Source of the DNA: DATCYX01 sp963714425
GTDB lineage: Bacteria > Chloroflexota > Anaerolineae > Anaerolineales > UBA4823
Direction: 5' to 3'
Length of the DNA stretch: 64,000 nt
NCBI GenBank assembly: GCA_963714425.1
Contig: CAVQOI010000014.1
Location: 248,001-312,000, forward strand
This document shows positions 26,860 through 34,802 of the stretch, piece after piece (position 1 is the first letter of the stretch; every line of letters starts with the position of its first letter). The position numbers and the translations under genes were made by a program. Below the pieces are notes generated by a model. The model was not told the DNA's origin, did no database searches, and was given only the letters and a program-made list of their open reading frames with translations.

Positions 26860-29316
26860 TTATTCCTCCTCTGGACTCAATCCACCACCATTGCCTGATG
26901 ATTTGGCTTGTGGAGGAGCGCTCAGCCGGATCTCGGCTTCTGACAGGTCTAGAGCACGACGAATTTCGATGGCTGCAGTTTGCAAAATCGTCTCGAGGTC
27001 CATTGTCTGGCGCATACGACTGGACACTTCGCCGACCAGGCGCTCAACCTCTGCCCTTTGTTGGGCTTCAGAGAATAGGCGGGCATTTTCCAGCGTTTGA
27101 CCAAGGTGATCAGCGATTGTCGTCAGCAGTGCTTTCACCTCGGGGTCTAAATCTGCATCCTGAGGCCAAACGTTGAGTGTAGCTGCTACTTGACCACGCA
27201 CACGTATTGGAATACTTACAGGTGCTAAAGCTAATTCACTACGAGAGATTTCTCCTTCAATGTAAGATTCTCTTGGAATATTCCGTAAACCGCGCTGATC
27301 GTATTCGTATCCAATGCTCATGTTGGTTTCAGCAAGCTCGTTCCAGGCGGTTTTACTATAAGTTCCATACAGTTTTTGGAGCTGCCTAACCATCTCCTGG
27401 GAGTTTTGGATGAGACGGGCATTCTCGATGGCAATTGCGAGCTGGTCAGCCATCACCTGCATAATGGTCAGGTCATCCTCTTGGAATGCATCTGGGAATT
27501 GGCTTTGTACATCCAGGGCACCGATCAGGCGATCGCCAATCCGCAATGGAAGAGTCATTTCTGAGCGTGTCTCGGGTAGTAGCGGGTTTTGATAATGAGT
27601 TGGTTCACGCTCGACATCCAGGGCAATACGAGGTTGGCCTGTATCTGTGACATAGCCAACCATGCCCACCTGGCCAACTCTTAATTTGTGACCTTGCTTT
27701 AGCATTTCCTTCCCGGTTTCTCCGGTGGCCGCGCTAAGTGTGGCGTATTCTCCATCTTCGCTTAATAAGAATATCCCTGCGTGATAAAAGCCAAACCGGC
27801 CGCGAATCATGTTTACTGCCAGCTCGAGCAGCTCATCCAGATCATGTATCGCAGTTGCCTCGCGTGCAAAATCTGCTGCTACCTGGAGTTGCGTACTTCG
27901 GCGCTCGACATCTCGTGTCCGTTCTGCTACGCGTTTTTCAAGCTCGCGGATAAAGCCATGGATTTGTTCAACCATTACCTGAAATGCTCTGGTAAGAATG
28001 CCTATTTCATCGTCCCCAGCCACAGGTAGATTGATCTCCCAATCGCCAGAACCGATCTTCTTAGCTTCAGAAGCCAATTGTTGGATGGGAACAACCAGGC
28101 GGTTGGTCACCCAAAATCCGAGAAGGGCAACCATCACAAATATAATCACACTTATTGGCAAAATGCGGGTAAGAAGCAAGGAACGGGCATTGTTATCTAG
28201 CTCACTTTGTAGTGATGCGATTGATGAGAGCACATCCTGCGCTTCGATTACACTGCCGAGGCTCCATCCAGTGCTCTCTAAAGGGGCATACGCGATGAAT
28301 AAAGAGCGCCCGGAGAGCTCGAACTGCTCAAAACCAGACTCTCCAGCAATCATCTTGCCAATGAAGGGTGAGAATGCTGAGTCCGTTTCAGTCAGGTCTA
28401 GGTTGATATCATCTTCTTGTGGGTCGCGTCCAAAAATATCTCGAAATGCCTGCTCAGGTAGAGCGATGGTGTGCCCGGTATTATCAATCAAGAACGAATA
28501 CCCTGATTGCAGGAAACGCGTCGACTCGACGTTATCTCGAATATCATTTAAGGTAAGATCCAAACCGACTACACCTACAAGAACGCCTCCGCTGTTGTAC
28601 GCCGGCGACGCCGCTGTTGTAACAAGTCCTCGACCAGTTGCATCCAAATATGGTGACGTCCACCAAGGTGATCTATCAGGATTGTTCTCCGGCGTGCTTC
28701 CGGAATACCAAATACGCCCCGTCGCCTTAAAATCGGGGGGAAGAACAGCTCCTAAATCAATGTTCGGATAGTAGCGGACGACATCCCGAGGCGTTGCGAA
28801 ATAGATCGCTTCAACATTAGGCGTATTGTTGTAAGCTGTGACAAAATAATTTTCAAGGAATGCACCCGATTGAATATCCTGAATGGTTTGTTCATCAACT
28901 TGAATATGGTTGGGGACGAATACGCTGGTTATATCTTGGGTCGTATTTGCGAATTGACCATCACCCCCGACGGCCATGTGTGAATCTATCTCCCAAAAAT
29001 CTGGGGTCCCGAAAGCACTTGGGTTATCAAAAACAGCTCCAGCATATTCGGCAATCTTTTTTGTTTCGCGTTTTACTTGATCGAGAACAAGGTCATTTTC
29101 CCGTGCATTCGCCTTGGTGAGTTGGACAAGGTAATTTTCAGCTTGGGTAAGTAGGGCGTTGCCACTAATAGTTCGCGCACTGTTGCCCGAGACTTGGTTG
29201 ACAAGCACAGCAGCCAAGGCAATGGACACTGTAGCAACTGCAGTCATCGCCAAAAGAAGCAGTAATAATCTCGATCTTATGCTCGTTGCTGGGGTAAAAA
29301 TGCCTCTCAATGCCAT
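26860..29316 (-). CDS. dCACHE receptor with HAMP and GAF domains, no output domain
   Basis: An 818-aa protein. N-terminal helix (16-40), double-CACHE extracellular domain (about 50-375), helix (381-403), HAMP (403-455), coiled coil, GAF (about 480-635), second GAF-like region (about 640-770) and a tail. Residues R201, W203, Y204, Y223 and D253 fall in the order and rough spacing of the dCACHE amino-acid-binding motif (RxWY...Y...D in Pseudomonas PctA); the first Tyr of that motif is Phe196 here. Amino-acid sensing is therefore a fair inference. ATG follows AGGAG by 7 nt. No kinase or other output domain is present. Confidence 0.88.
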   Translation of the reverse strand: MALRGIFTPATSIRSRLLLLLLAMTAVATVSIALAAVLVNQVSGNSARTISGNALLTQAENYLVQLTKANARENDLVLDQVKRETKKIAEYAGAVFDNPSAFGTPDFWEIDSHMAVGGDGQFANTTQDITSVFVPNHIQVDEQTIQDIQSGAFLENYFVTAYNNTPNVEAIYFATPRDVVRYYPNIDLGAVLPPDFKATGRIWYSGSTPENNPDRSPWWTSPYLDATGRGLVTTAASPAYNSGGVLVGVVGLDLTLNDIRDNVESTRFLQSGYSFLIDNTGHTIALPEQAFRDIFGRDPQEDDINLDLTETDSAFSPFIGKMIAGESGFEQFELSGRSLFIAYAPLESTGWSLGSVIEAQDVLSSIASLQSELDNNARSLLLTRILPISVIIFVMVALLGFWVTNRLVVPIQQLASEAKKIGSGDWEINLPVAGDDEIGILTRAFQVMVEQIHGFIRELEKRVAERTRDVERRSTQLQVAADFAREATAIHDLDELLELAVNMIRGRFGFYHAGIFLLSEDGEYATLSAATGETGKEMLKQGHKLRVGQVGMVGYVTDTGQPRIALDVEREPTHYQNPLLPETRSEMTLPLRIGDRLIGALDVQSQFPDAFQEDDLTIMQVMADQLAIAIENARLIQNSQEMVRQLQKLYGTYSKTAWNELAETNMSIGYEYDQRGLRNIPRESYIEGEISRSELALAPVSIPIRVRGQVAATLNVWPQDADLDPEVKALLTTIADHLGQTLENARLFSEAQQRAEVERLVGEVSSRMRQTMDLETILQTAAIEIRRALDLSEAEIRLSAPPQAKSSGNGGGLSPEEE

Positions 29317-29358
29317 ACTATGACTCCTGGTGTGTGCAAAACCAGTCGAATTGGTTCC

Positions 29359-31521
29359 CTACCAGATTAGCCTGCTCAACTCTCCTGTATCAGGAGGGGG
29401 CTGAGGGGGTAGCTGATCCCCGCCTAGCTTTATTTGTACTCTAGCCAGATCAAATGAACTGCCAATTTCCTGAACAGCAGTCTTTATGACTGTTTCGACA
29501 TCAAGCAAGCCGGTGGTTCTTGAGGAGATATGTGCAAGATATTCTTCATTTTGTGCGCGCTTGCGATTCTCGTCGAGTAGGCGAGCGTTCTCCAAGGAAA
29601 GTGCTAACTGTGCGATTATCTCCTGGGTAAATTCGGTCTCATCTCGGGACCATGGCTGCGCTTCCGGATTTCGTCGCAGAGTAATCCATCCTAATGTCTG
29701 GTCACGCATTTCGATTGGTAACCTCAGAGTATACGGATCGCTGTTCAGGTGATCATCTAGGTGAACCTGCGCAAGCTCTTTTTTCAGGTTCCCTTGGCGG
29801 TAGGAATAAGCGATGTTTGTGCTTTGAAGGCGACGTTTCCACGACTGCCCTATCTGCATTTGGTACAACCCGTCTAACTGTTGAATAACCGTCTGGTTCT
29901 CAGAGATGAGTTTGGCATTCTCAATTGCGAGAGCAATTTGGTCTGCTAATATCTGGAGGATCTCGATATCATCGTCAGTAAAAGCTGCAGCTTTTGTCGA
30001 TTGGACATCCAGCACACCGGTAATACGATCGCGGATTTTGAGCGGCAATGCCATCTCCGAGCGAGTCTGGGGTAACTCTGGATTGTTGAAATAAACCGCA
30101 TCTTCACCGACATCTAAGACGATACGCGGTTCCCCCTTGCCAGCAACATAACCAACAACTCCTAACTGTCCGACACCCAGTTTGTGACCCCGAGCTAACA
30201 TTTTTTGACCTCCTTCTGAGGAGGCAGCCCTCAAGACAGCGAATTTTTGTCGCTCGTCCAAAAGAAAAATACCAGCATGATAGAAATTAAACCGCTCGGA
30301 AATTAATCTGACAGAATCGTCCATGAGCTGATTTAGGTCACGGATGGCTGCAGCCTGACTGGATACTTCTGCAGCGATCTGCAATTGAACGGCGCGTCGT
30401 TCCATGTCACGCGTACGCTCTGCTACCCTGCGCTCCAAATTGGTGATCGTCTCACGTAATTGTGTGGTCATGCTGTTGAAGGCACGAGCTAATACGCCAA
30501 TCTCGTCGTTGCTTTGCACTCTGGCAACCAGGGTGAGATCGCCAGAAGCGATTCCTGTAGCCGTTTTCGTCAAGTCACCGACCGGTTGAACTGCCTGGCG
30601 GATACTGAGCCACGAGAGGGATAGTTGAAGTACTATGCAGACTGCTATTAATATAAATATCTCTTGTCGGGATCCCTCATTCGACCAGGCACCTGTCCGC
30701 CATGTGATATAGAGGGAAACCGCAAGCAATAGGGGGATCGTAATAACAAGGATCATCGCCGAGAGTCGCGCCTGTAAGCTCCCGCGTTGTGAGCGTCGCT
30801 CCGAGATCATCTGTTGGAAGGCAGCTATTCCAGTCAACAATGCCAGGATGCTTATTGGAAGCACCTCTGCAGCCTCCTGGATTAGCAGCGGAGAAAGCAA
30901 TAAATTGATTGCAGTGGAGGCGACTATTGCTAACAACAATATCCATGCCAACCGGCGATTGTTCGGGGCGATCTGTCTGTTGACTATTGCAAAATAACCT
31001 AAGAACAAGCTCGTGAGCAATGGGATACCTATAAAGGCAGAAGCGTGAATGAAGGCAGCGAGACTACCAGATGTATATTCTGTGAACGGGACCAATCCGC
31101 TTGTGTAACCAGAAGGAATCCCCGTGAACCAATAATGCGATCCCGTATTGATATCAACAAGGGTCACGCCTGCTGGAATTAATGCAAGGAGATAGGTGAC
31201 AAGCCAGAGCGAACGCAGCTTTCCCTGCGTCCAGTCAGGCACAACAATAGCGAGCGCAGCCAGGAAAAACAGGAGTGGGATCGTTGGAGATACGATCGCC
31301 GAAACCAAAGCTGGGGAGAAAGCCTGGATGGACCCCTCAGCAGCGATCATCCAGCCAATAGTGAATGTGCTGACTGCGGCAGAAACCAAAAAGATGCTAG
31401 CATTCCGGTTCGCTGCTTCACGTGCATTAAGCACAAGCGCATATAATCCCAATACAAGCTCCGTTAGCGCAACAAGCCAGGCAATGAATTGTATGGTTTG
31501 AAAATAACTCGTCAGGGTCAC
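29359..31521 (-). CDS. 7TM receptor with HAMP and GAF domains, no output domain
   Basis: A 720-aa protein. About seven helices occupy 8-240, similar in style to the N-terminal 7TM region of some histidine kinases. Two more helices (about 253-273 and 287-306) lead into HAMP (306-360), a coiled coil (RRVAERTRDMERR), GAF (about 380-540) and a divergent GAF-like region (about 560-665) plus tail. No kinase, cyclase or chemotaxis output is visible. GTG start; its first bases overlap the stop of the preceding gene (GTGA at 31518-31521). The 42-bp gap to the dCACHE receptor supports an operon. Confidence 0.85.
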   Translation of the reverse strand: MTLTSYFQTIQFIAWLVALTELVLGLYALVLNAREAANRNASIFLVSAAVSTFTIGWMIAAEGSIQAFSPALVSAIVSPTIPLLFFLAALAIVVPDWTQGKLRSLWLVTYLLALIPAGVTLVDINTGSHYWFTGIPSGYTSGLVPFTEYTSGSLAAFIHASAFIGIPLLTSLFLGYFAIVNRQIAPNNRRLAWILLLAIVASTAINLLLSPLLIQEAAEVLPISILALLTGIAAFQQMISERRSQRGSLQARLSAMILVITIPLLLAVSLYITWRTGAWSNEGSRQEIFILIAVCIVLQLSLSWLSIRQAVQPVGDLTKTATGIASGDLTLVARVQSNDEIGVLARAFNSMTTQLRETITNLERRVAERTRDMERRAVQLQIAAEVSSQAAAIRDLNQLMDDSVRLISERFNFYHAGIFLLDERQKFAVLRAASSEGGQKMLARGHKLGVGQLGVVGYVAGKGEPRIVLDVGEDAVYFNNPELPQTRSEMALPLKIRDRITGVLDVQSTKAAAFTDDDIEILQILADQIALAIENAKLISENQTVIQQLDGLYQMQIGQSWKRRLQSTNIAYSYRQGNLKKELAQVHLDDHLNSDPYTLRLPIEMRDQTLGWITLRRNPEAQPWSRDETEFTQEIIAQLALSLENARLLDENRKRAQNEEYLAHISSRTTGLLDVETVIKTAVQEIGSSFDLARVQIKLGGDQLPPQPPPDTGELSRLIW

Positions 31522-33077
31522 GTCATTTCCTTTTGTTCGCTTTCATTTCCATTGGTACCGGGGCTGCTATTGGTTCCTTGTTTGGTCTCGGGCTGCAAAT
31601 AAACAGTCCCTTCAGTCGCATCAAGCTTTTGACTGAGCTCCTGGATGGCTGTTTGTAGAATGGTGTGTACATCGGTGGTCGCCCACAACTTGGTAGAAAT
31701 CTCCGACGCCATGCGTTCTCGATCTGCCTGAAGTCTGGCAGCCTCGAGTTGGAACGCGTTCCGCACGGTAATTGCTACCTGCGTGGCAAGGTTACTTAAC
31801 AATCGCTTGTCGTCATCATCGAAGCGAAGTTCCTTTTCGAAGTCCTGCACGACGATCGCACCGATTGCTTCACCGCCTACGAGGAGAGGAGACCCCATCC
31901 AGGATTTAGCTGGTTTTCCGAATACTTTTGCACCAAGCTCGACCGCCTTCTGCTCGACATCCTCTACCAACAACAAAGCTTTTTTCTCTTTAATTAGTAA
32001 GGAAGTCAATCCCTGACCTCGAGGGTAAGACGGGATACTGAGGCTCCGTCCAATTTCGAAAGCATAAGGAATCACGATTGCGTCTGTTTCTTTATCGATC
32101 AGCGCAATCAAGAAATCTACTTCACCCATCACATGAACGATTTGTTCATGAATCAATTTATATAGATGGTTGAGGTTGGTTTCCGCAGAAATTGTTTTGT
32201 TCACCAGGTCTAATGTCTCCAGAACCACCAACCGTTTTTCCATAATTTTCAGGTTTTGTTGGGTCGTTAGCAGCAGACGGTGATTCTGTACCAGGGATGC
32301 TGTGAAATTGGCAATTGTTTGCAAGGTCGTGAGTGCATCTTCGTCAAAGGGATTACCACGAGAATGTTGGACGTGTAATAGTCCGAGCAGGTTATTCCCC
32401 AGTGAAATGGGGATGCCTGCCTCCGAACGAACATTAGGGAGTAAATCCCCCTTAAAATACAGATTTTGTTGATTTCCCTCACTAATTACGCATACGTGAT
32501 TATTAGCAGTGACCCAGCCAACGACGGATGGTGAGCCGACCGGTAAGCGGTAGTCCTCAAGGTTTTGTACCTGCCCGAGGGGGCCGGTTGAGGCGTGCAT
32601 GATGGCGAAGTTTCCAGTCTCATCTAATAAGAAAATGGCAGCATGATCAAAATGCATTCGTTGGACGATTAATCCAACAATGCTTTTGAGCATATCTTCC
32701 ATGCGATTAGCTGAGATGGCTACCTGAGCGATTTCGGAGGTTGTGTGGATTTGTGCAAGACGATTCTCCAAATCCTGTGTTCGCTGGTGCACCCGTATCT
32801 CAAGCTGTTGGTTTGCTTCGTTTAGGGCAGCATGCAAAGAGAAAATTTGCGTAACAACAACTTTATCCAGCGTTTCTCGGTCGATATAGCCCAGGTCTAG
32901 TAGAGCGCGACCAATTAATCTCGGTTGCCCGCTAGAAGCCTTCTTTCTCTGATAATCCAGCGCCTGGTTAAGTTCTTTGGAAGTGATCAGCCCCCGCTCT
33001 AGGAGGTATTCTCCAAGCCGCGGTACCAGGGTTTCAGGAGCAAGAGAATCATCATGATGAGTAGCCGAGGAAGACAT
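31518..33077 (-). CDS. MshEN-like domain plus two GAF domains (soluble)
   Basis: A 519-aa cytoplasmic protein. Residues 20-43 (RLGEYLLERGLI..., ending Gln43) match the 24-residue MshEN motif, and residues 54-77 repeat it more loosely (G56, G63, I65, Q77). MshEN/GspE-N domains in several proteins bind c-di-GMP; the 10-residue spacer here is shorter than the usual 23, so binding is unproven. A coiled coil (80-110) leads to GAF domains at about 112-265 and 285-440, and a tail (445-495) like those of the neighbouring receptors. No output domain. An AAGGAG lies about 11 nt before ATG. Confidence 0.8.
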   Translation of the reverse strand: MSSSATHHDDSLAPETLVPRLGEYLLERGLITSKELNQALDYQRKKASSGQPRLIGRALLDLGYIDRETLDKVVVTQIFSLHAALNEANQQLEIRVHQRTQDLENRLAQIHTTSEIAQVAISANRMEDMLKSIVGLIVQRMHFDHAAIFLLDETGNFAIMHASTGPLGQVQNLEDYRLPVGSPSVVGWVTANNHVCVISEGNQQNLYFKGDLLPNVRSEAGIPISLGNNLLGLLHVQHSRGNPFDEDALTTLQTIANFTASLVQNHRLLLTTQQNLKIMEKRLVVLETLDLVNKTISAETNLNHLYKLIHEQIVHVMGEVDFLIALIDKETDAIVIPYAFEIGRSLSIPSYPRGQGLTSLLIKEKKALLLVEDVEQKAVELGAKVFGKPAKSWMGSPLLVGGEAIGAIVVQDFEKELRFDDDDKRLLSNLATQVAITVRNAFQLEAARLQADRERMASEISTKLWATTDVHTILQTAIQELSQKLDATEGTVYLQPETKQGTNSSPGTNGNESEQKEMT

Positions 33078-33115
33078 TGATAGAGAATTCTCCTTAATAC
33101 AATTAAAACCGTTTT

Positions 33116-33310
33116 TTAGAGATAATCAATCCCTTTATGCACAATTGAGTGTCCTTCTTGCATATCTGTAAACTGATGTGGGACGAAAAAAATTGCGCCA
33201 CCAAACTGCAGGCGCATTCGCATCACGTGAGTCAAATATTGGGTTAGAGAAGAACAGTTGCTTGTAATGACTTGCAATCCCCTTTGTATGGGAATCAGCT
33301 CAACTCCCAA
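33116..33310 (-). CDS. Doubtful small ORF in the cluster gap
   Basis: A 64-codon frame with a TTG start overlaps the end of the second receiver gene by 16 bp and fills most of the 217-bp gap before the MshEN-GAF gene. I recognise no family, and no ribosome site decides the start. It may be a real small protein, a gene remnant or chance; listed because nothing else explains the gap. Confidence 0.25.
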   Translation of the reverse strand: MGVELIPIQRGLQVITSNCSSLTQYLTHVMRMRLQFGGAIFFVPHQFTDMQEGHSIVHKGIDYL

Positions 33311-33771
33311 ACTGGATTTCCAGCGAGAATATTCTCGATCAGATCGGGAAAACGGTCTGGGTCGAGTGGTTTTCCCAAGAAGCCATCAAACCCAGCTTCC
33401 TGTGCACGCTTCATTTGTGCCTCGTTTGCTTCAGCGGTTACTGCTACAACCAGGGTTTCATTCAGCCGGTTTGAAGAGCGGATCTTGCGCAGCGCGCTGA
33501 AGCCGTCCTCATACGGTAGACGAATATCGAGCAATATCAAGTCAACCTTGGGAAGGGTATCCGCGTATTCCACGACTTCAAATCCGGATGTTTTCCATTC
33601 ACAGTGGATGCCCATATATCCCAACATCCGAGCAATGAGTACAAAATTCGATACATTGTCCTCTACGACCAGCACAGACATATCGTTTGGATGAACTCCT
33701 CTGGCTTGCATATCGATGGTTGGATGAATTGTGTCTAGATAGTCAGGGTGGGTATTCAGGTCGTCAGCCAC
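33295..33771 (-). CDS. Single-domain response regulator
   Basis: A 158-aa protein with about 30 extra N-terminal residues, then one receiver domain (about 31-150): acidic pair in VLVVEDN, phospho-acceptor Asp in LLDIRLP, Thr in VTAEA, Lys in GKPLD. There is no DNA-binding or enzymatic domain, so it should act by protein contact or as a phosphate shuttle or sink, as in DivK/CheY-type regulators. It starts 2 bp after the stop of the first receiver gene and belongs to the cluster with the hybrid kinase at 20425-23829, its likely phosphodonor. Confidence 0.9.
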   Translation of the reverse strand: MADDLNTHPDYLDTIHPTIDMQARGVHPNDMSVLVVEDNVSNFVLIARMLGYMGIHCEWKTSGFEVVEYADTLPKVDLILLDIRLPYEDGFSALRKIRSSNRLNETLVVAVTAEANEAQMKRAQEAGFDGFLGKPLDPDRFPDLIENILAGNPVWELS

Positions 33772-33773
33772 TA

Positions 33774-34154
33774 TTAGCTCCGAATAGATATGTAGCGGTC
33801 GAGCTGTTGGGGAAGTGTATCCACATCGATGGGCTTTTGAATGTACCCATCACAGCCCGCGTTTAAGGTTCGTTCCCGATCCCCTTTCATTACATTGGCT
33901 GTGATTGCCACGATGGGTGTTTTACCGAAGGCTGGAAGGGATTTTAGCTGGGAGGTCAGCGCGTAGCCATCCATCCCGGGTAGATTGATATCCATGAGGA
34001 CCAGACTTGGTTGACGGGATTGAACGATTGCCAGCGCCTGCCGGGCATCATCAGCTTCCAATACCGCGTAGCCTTCAGCCTCGAGGATACGTCGAACCAA
34101 TAAGCGGTTATCGACGTTGTCCTCAACATATAATATCGTCCGGTTTGATCCCAT
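33774..34154 (-). CDS. Single-domain response regulator (DivK-like)
   Basis: A 126-aa stand-alone receiver: LYVEDNVDNR (acidic pocket), LVLMDINLPGMDGY with the phospho-acceptor Asp, VAITANVMKGDRE, and the Lys in IQKPID. The sequence style is that of DivK and the receivers attached to hybrid kinases. It is the first gene of the minus-strand signalling cluster; the 166 bp between it and the tRNA terminator should hold the promoter, but I see no strong consensus. It probably exchanges phosphate with the cluster's hybrid kinase. Confidence 0.92.
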   Translation of the reverse strand: MGSNRTILYVEDNVDNRLLVRRILEAEGYAVLEADDARQALAIVQSRQPSLVLMDINLPGMDGYALTSQLKSLPAFGKTPIVAITANVMKGDRERTLNAGCDGYIQKPIDVDTLPQQLDRYISIRS

Positions 34155-34320
34155 TTCAGCTCATCCCTCCCGAGGCAATAGCGCCATTTTAACATGGAAG
34201 GTATTCATTCCTGTTTATGACAGTGACAGGTGAGATTACAGTCTTGTAAGAATCTTGATATGGTTCTCCCTCATGAATTAGATGTTTTGTCTATCTCTGA
34301 ATTGATTGATCCAACTGTAT

Positions 34321-34359
34321 AAAAAAAATCTGATACAGACCGATGCGTCCGTACCAGAT
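34321..34359 (-). terminator. Intrinsic terminator of tRNA-Gly
   Basis: On the minus strand an 11-bp stem (three G-U pairs, arms roughly 34347-34357 and 34331-34341) is followed by eight Ts (34321-34328). It lies 12 bp after the tRNA 3' end. Confidence 0.85.
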
Positions 34360-34370
34360 CATCGAATTTG

Positions 34371-34443
34371 AGCGGGTGATGGGATTCGAACCCACGAAAT
34401 GGCAGCTTGGGAAGCTGCTGCCTTACCACTTGGCGACACCCGC
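34371..34443 (-). tRNA. tRNA-Gly (anticodon CCC)
   Basis: A 73-nt cloverleaf on the minus strand. The acceptor stem GCGGGTG pairs with CACCCGC, with discriminator T at 34371. The 5-bp anticodon stem GCAGC/GCTGC encloses loop TTCCCAA, giving anticodon CCC. The T arm has a TTCGAAT loop with stem GTGGG/CCCAT (one G-T pair). CCA is not encoded. It has its own promoter and terminator. Confidence 0.96.
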
Positions 34444-34456
34444 TGAACTATAAAGG

Positions 34457-34485
34457 ATTATAGCCAGCGTGTTGGAAGCTGTCAA
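34457..34485 (-). promoter_or_regulatory. Consensus promoter of tRNA-Gly
   Basis: A perfect TTGACA (34480-34485) and perfect TATAAT (34457-34462) are separated by 17 bp on the minus strand. Transcription should begin about 7 nt before the tRNA 5' end at 34443. Confidence 0.92.
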
Positions 34486-34802
34486 GAACGATGGCAGGAT
34501 CGATGGATTATTCTATTGTCAAGAATTCTCCTAACTTCTTGAGCTGTTCTAGCCCAATAGCTACCGAGAGAGAAGATATCAATCAAGCGGGAAGTGAAGC
34601 CCAATTCATCGTTGGAATACCTCCAGCGCACGCCATCCTGGTGGGTAGGCACGCAAAATATGACACTTGTACGCGGGGTTATAGGTGATTCAATGTGTAT
34701 CGTAAGCCATTTTCACTGCTCACAAAGTCTGGTAAACTCACATGCAGAAATACGTAAATATACCAGCGACGGTTTAGAATCCGACAAATTAAGGATCCTA
34801 GC
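34486..34802. other. Intergenic stretch with no recognised gene
   Basis: The 317 bp between the tRNA promoter and the aldehyde oxidoreductase gene contain a 65-codon plus-strand frame (34491-34688) without a ribosome site or recognisable sequence. I do not call it. A weak -10-like TAAACT near 34733 could serve the downstream gene. Confidence 0.5.

Noticed and set aside
27998..28771. 257-codon plus-strand ORF
   Set aside because: Antisense to the dCACHE region of a well-supported receptor gene; sequence has no domain character.
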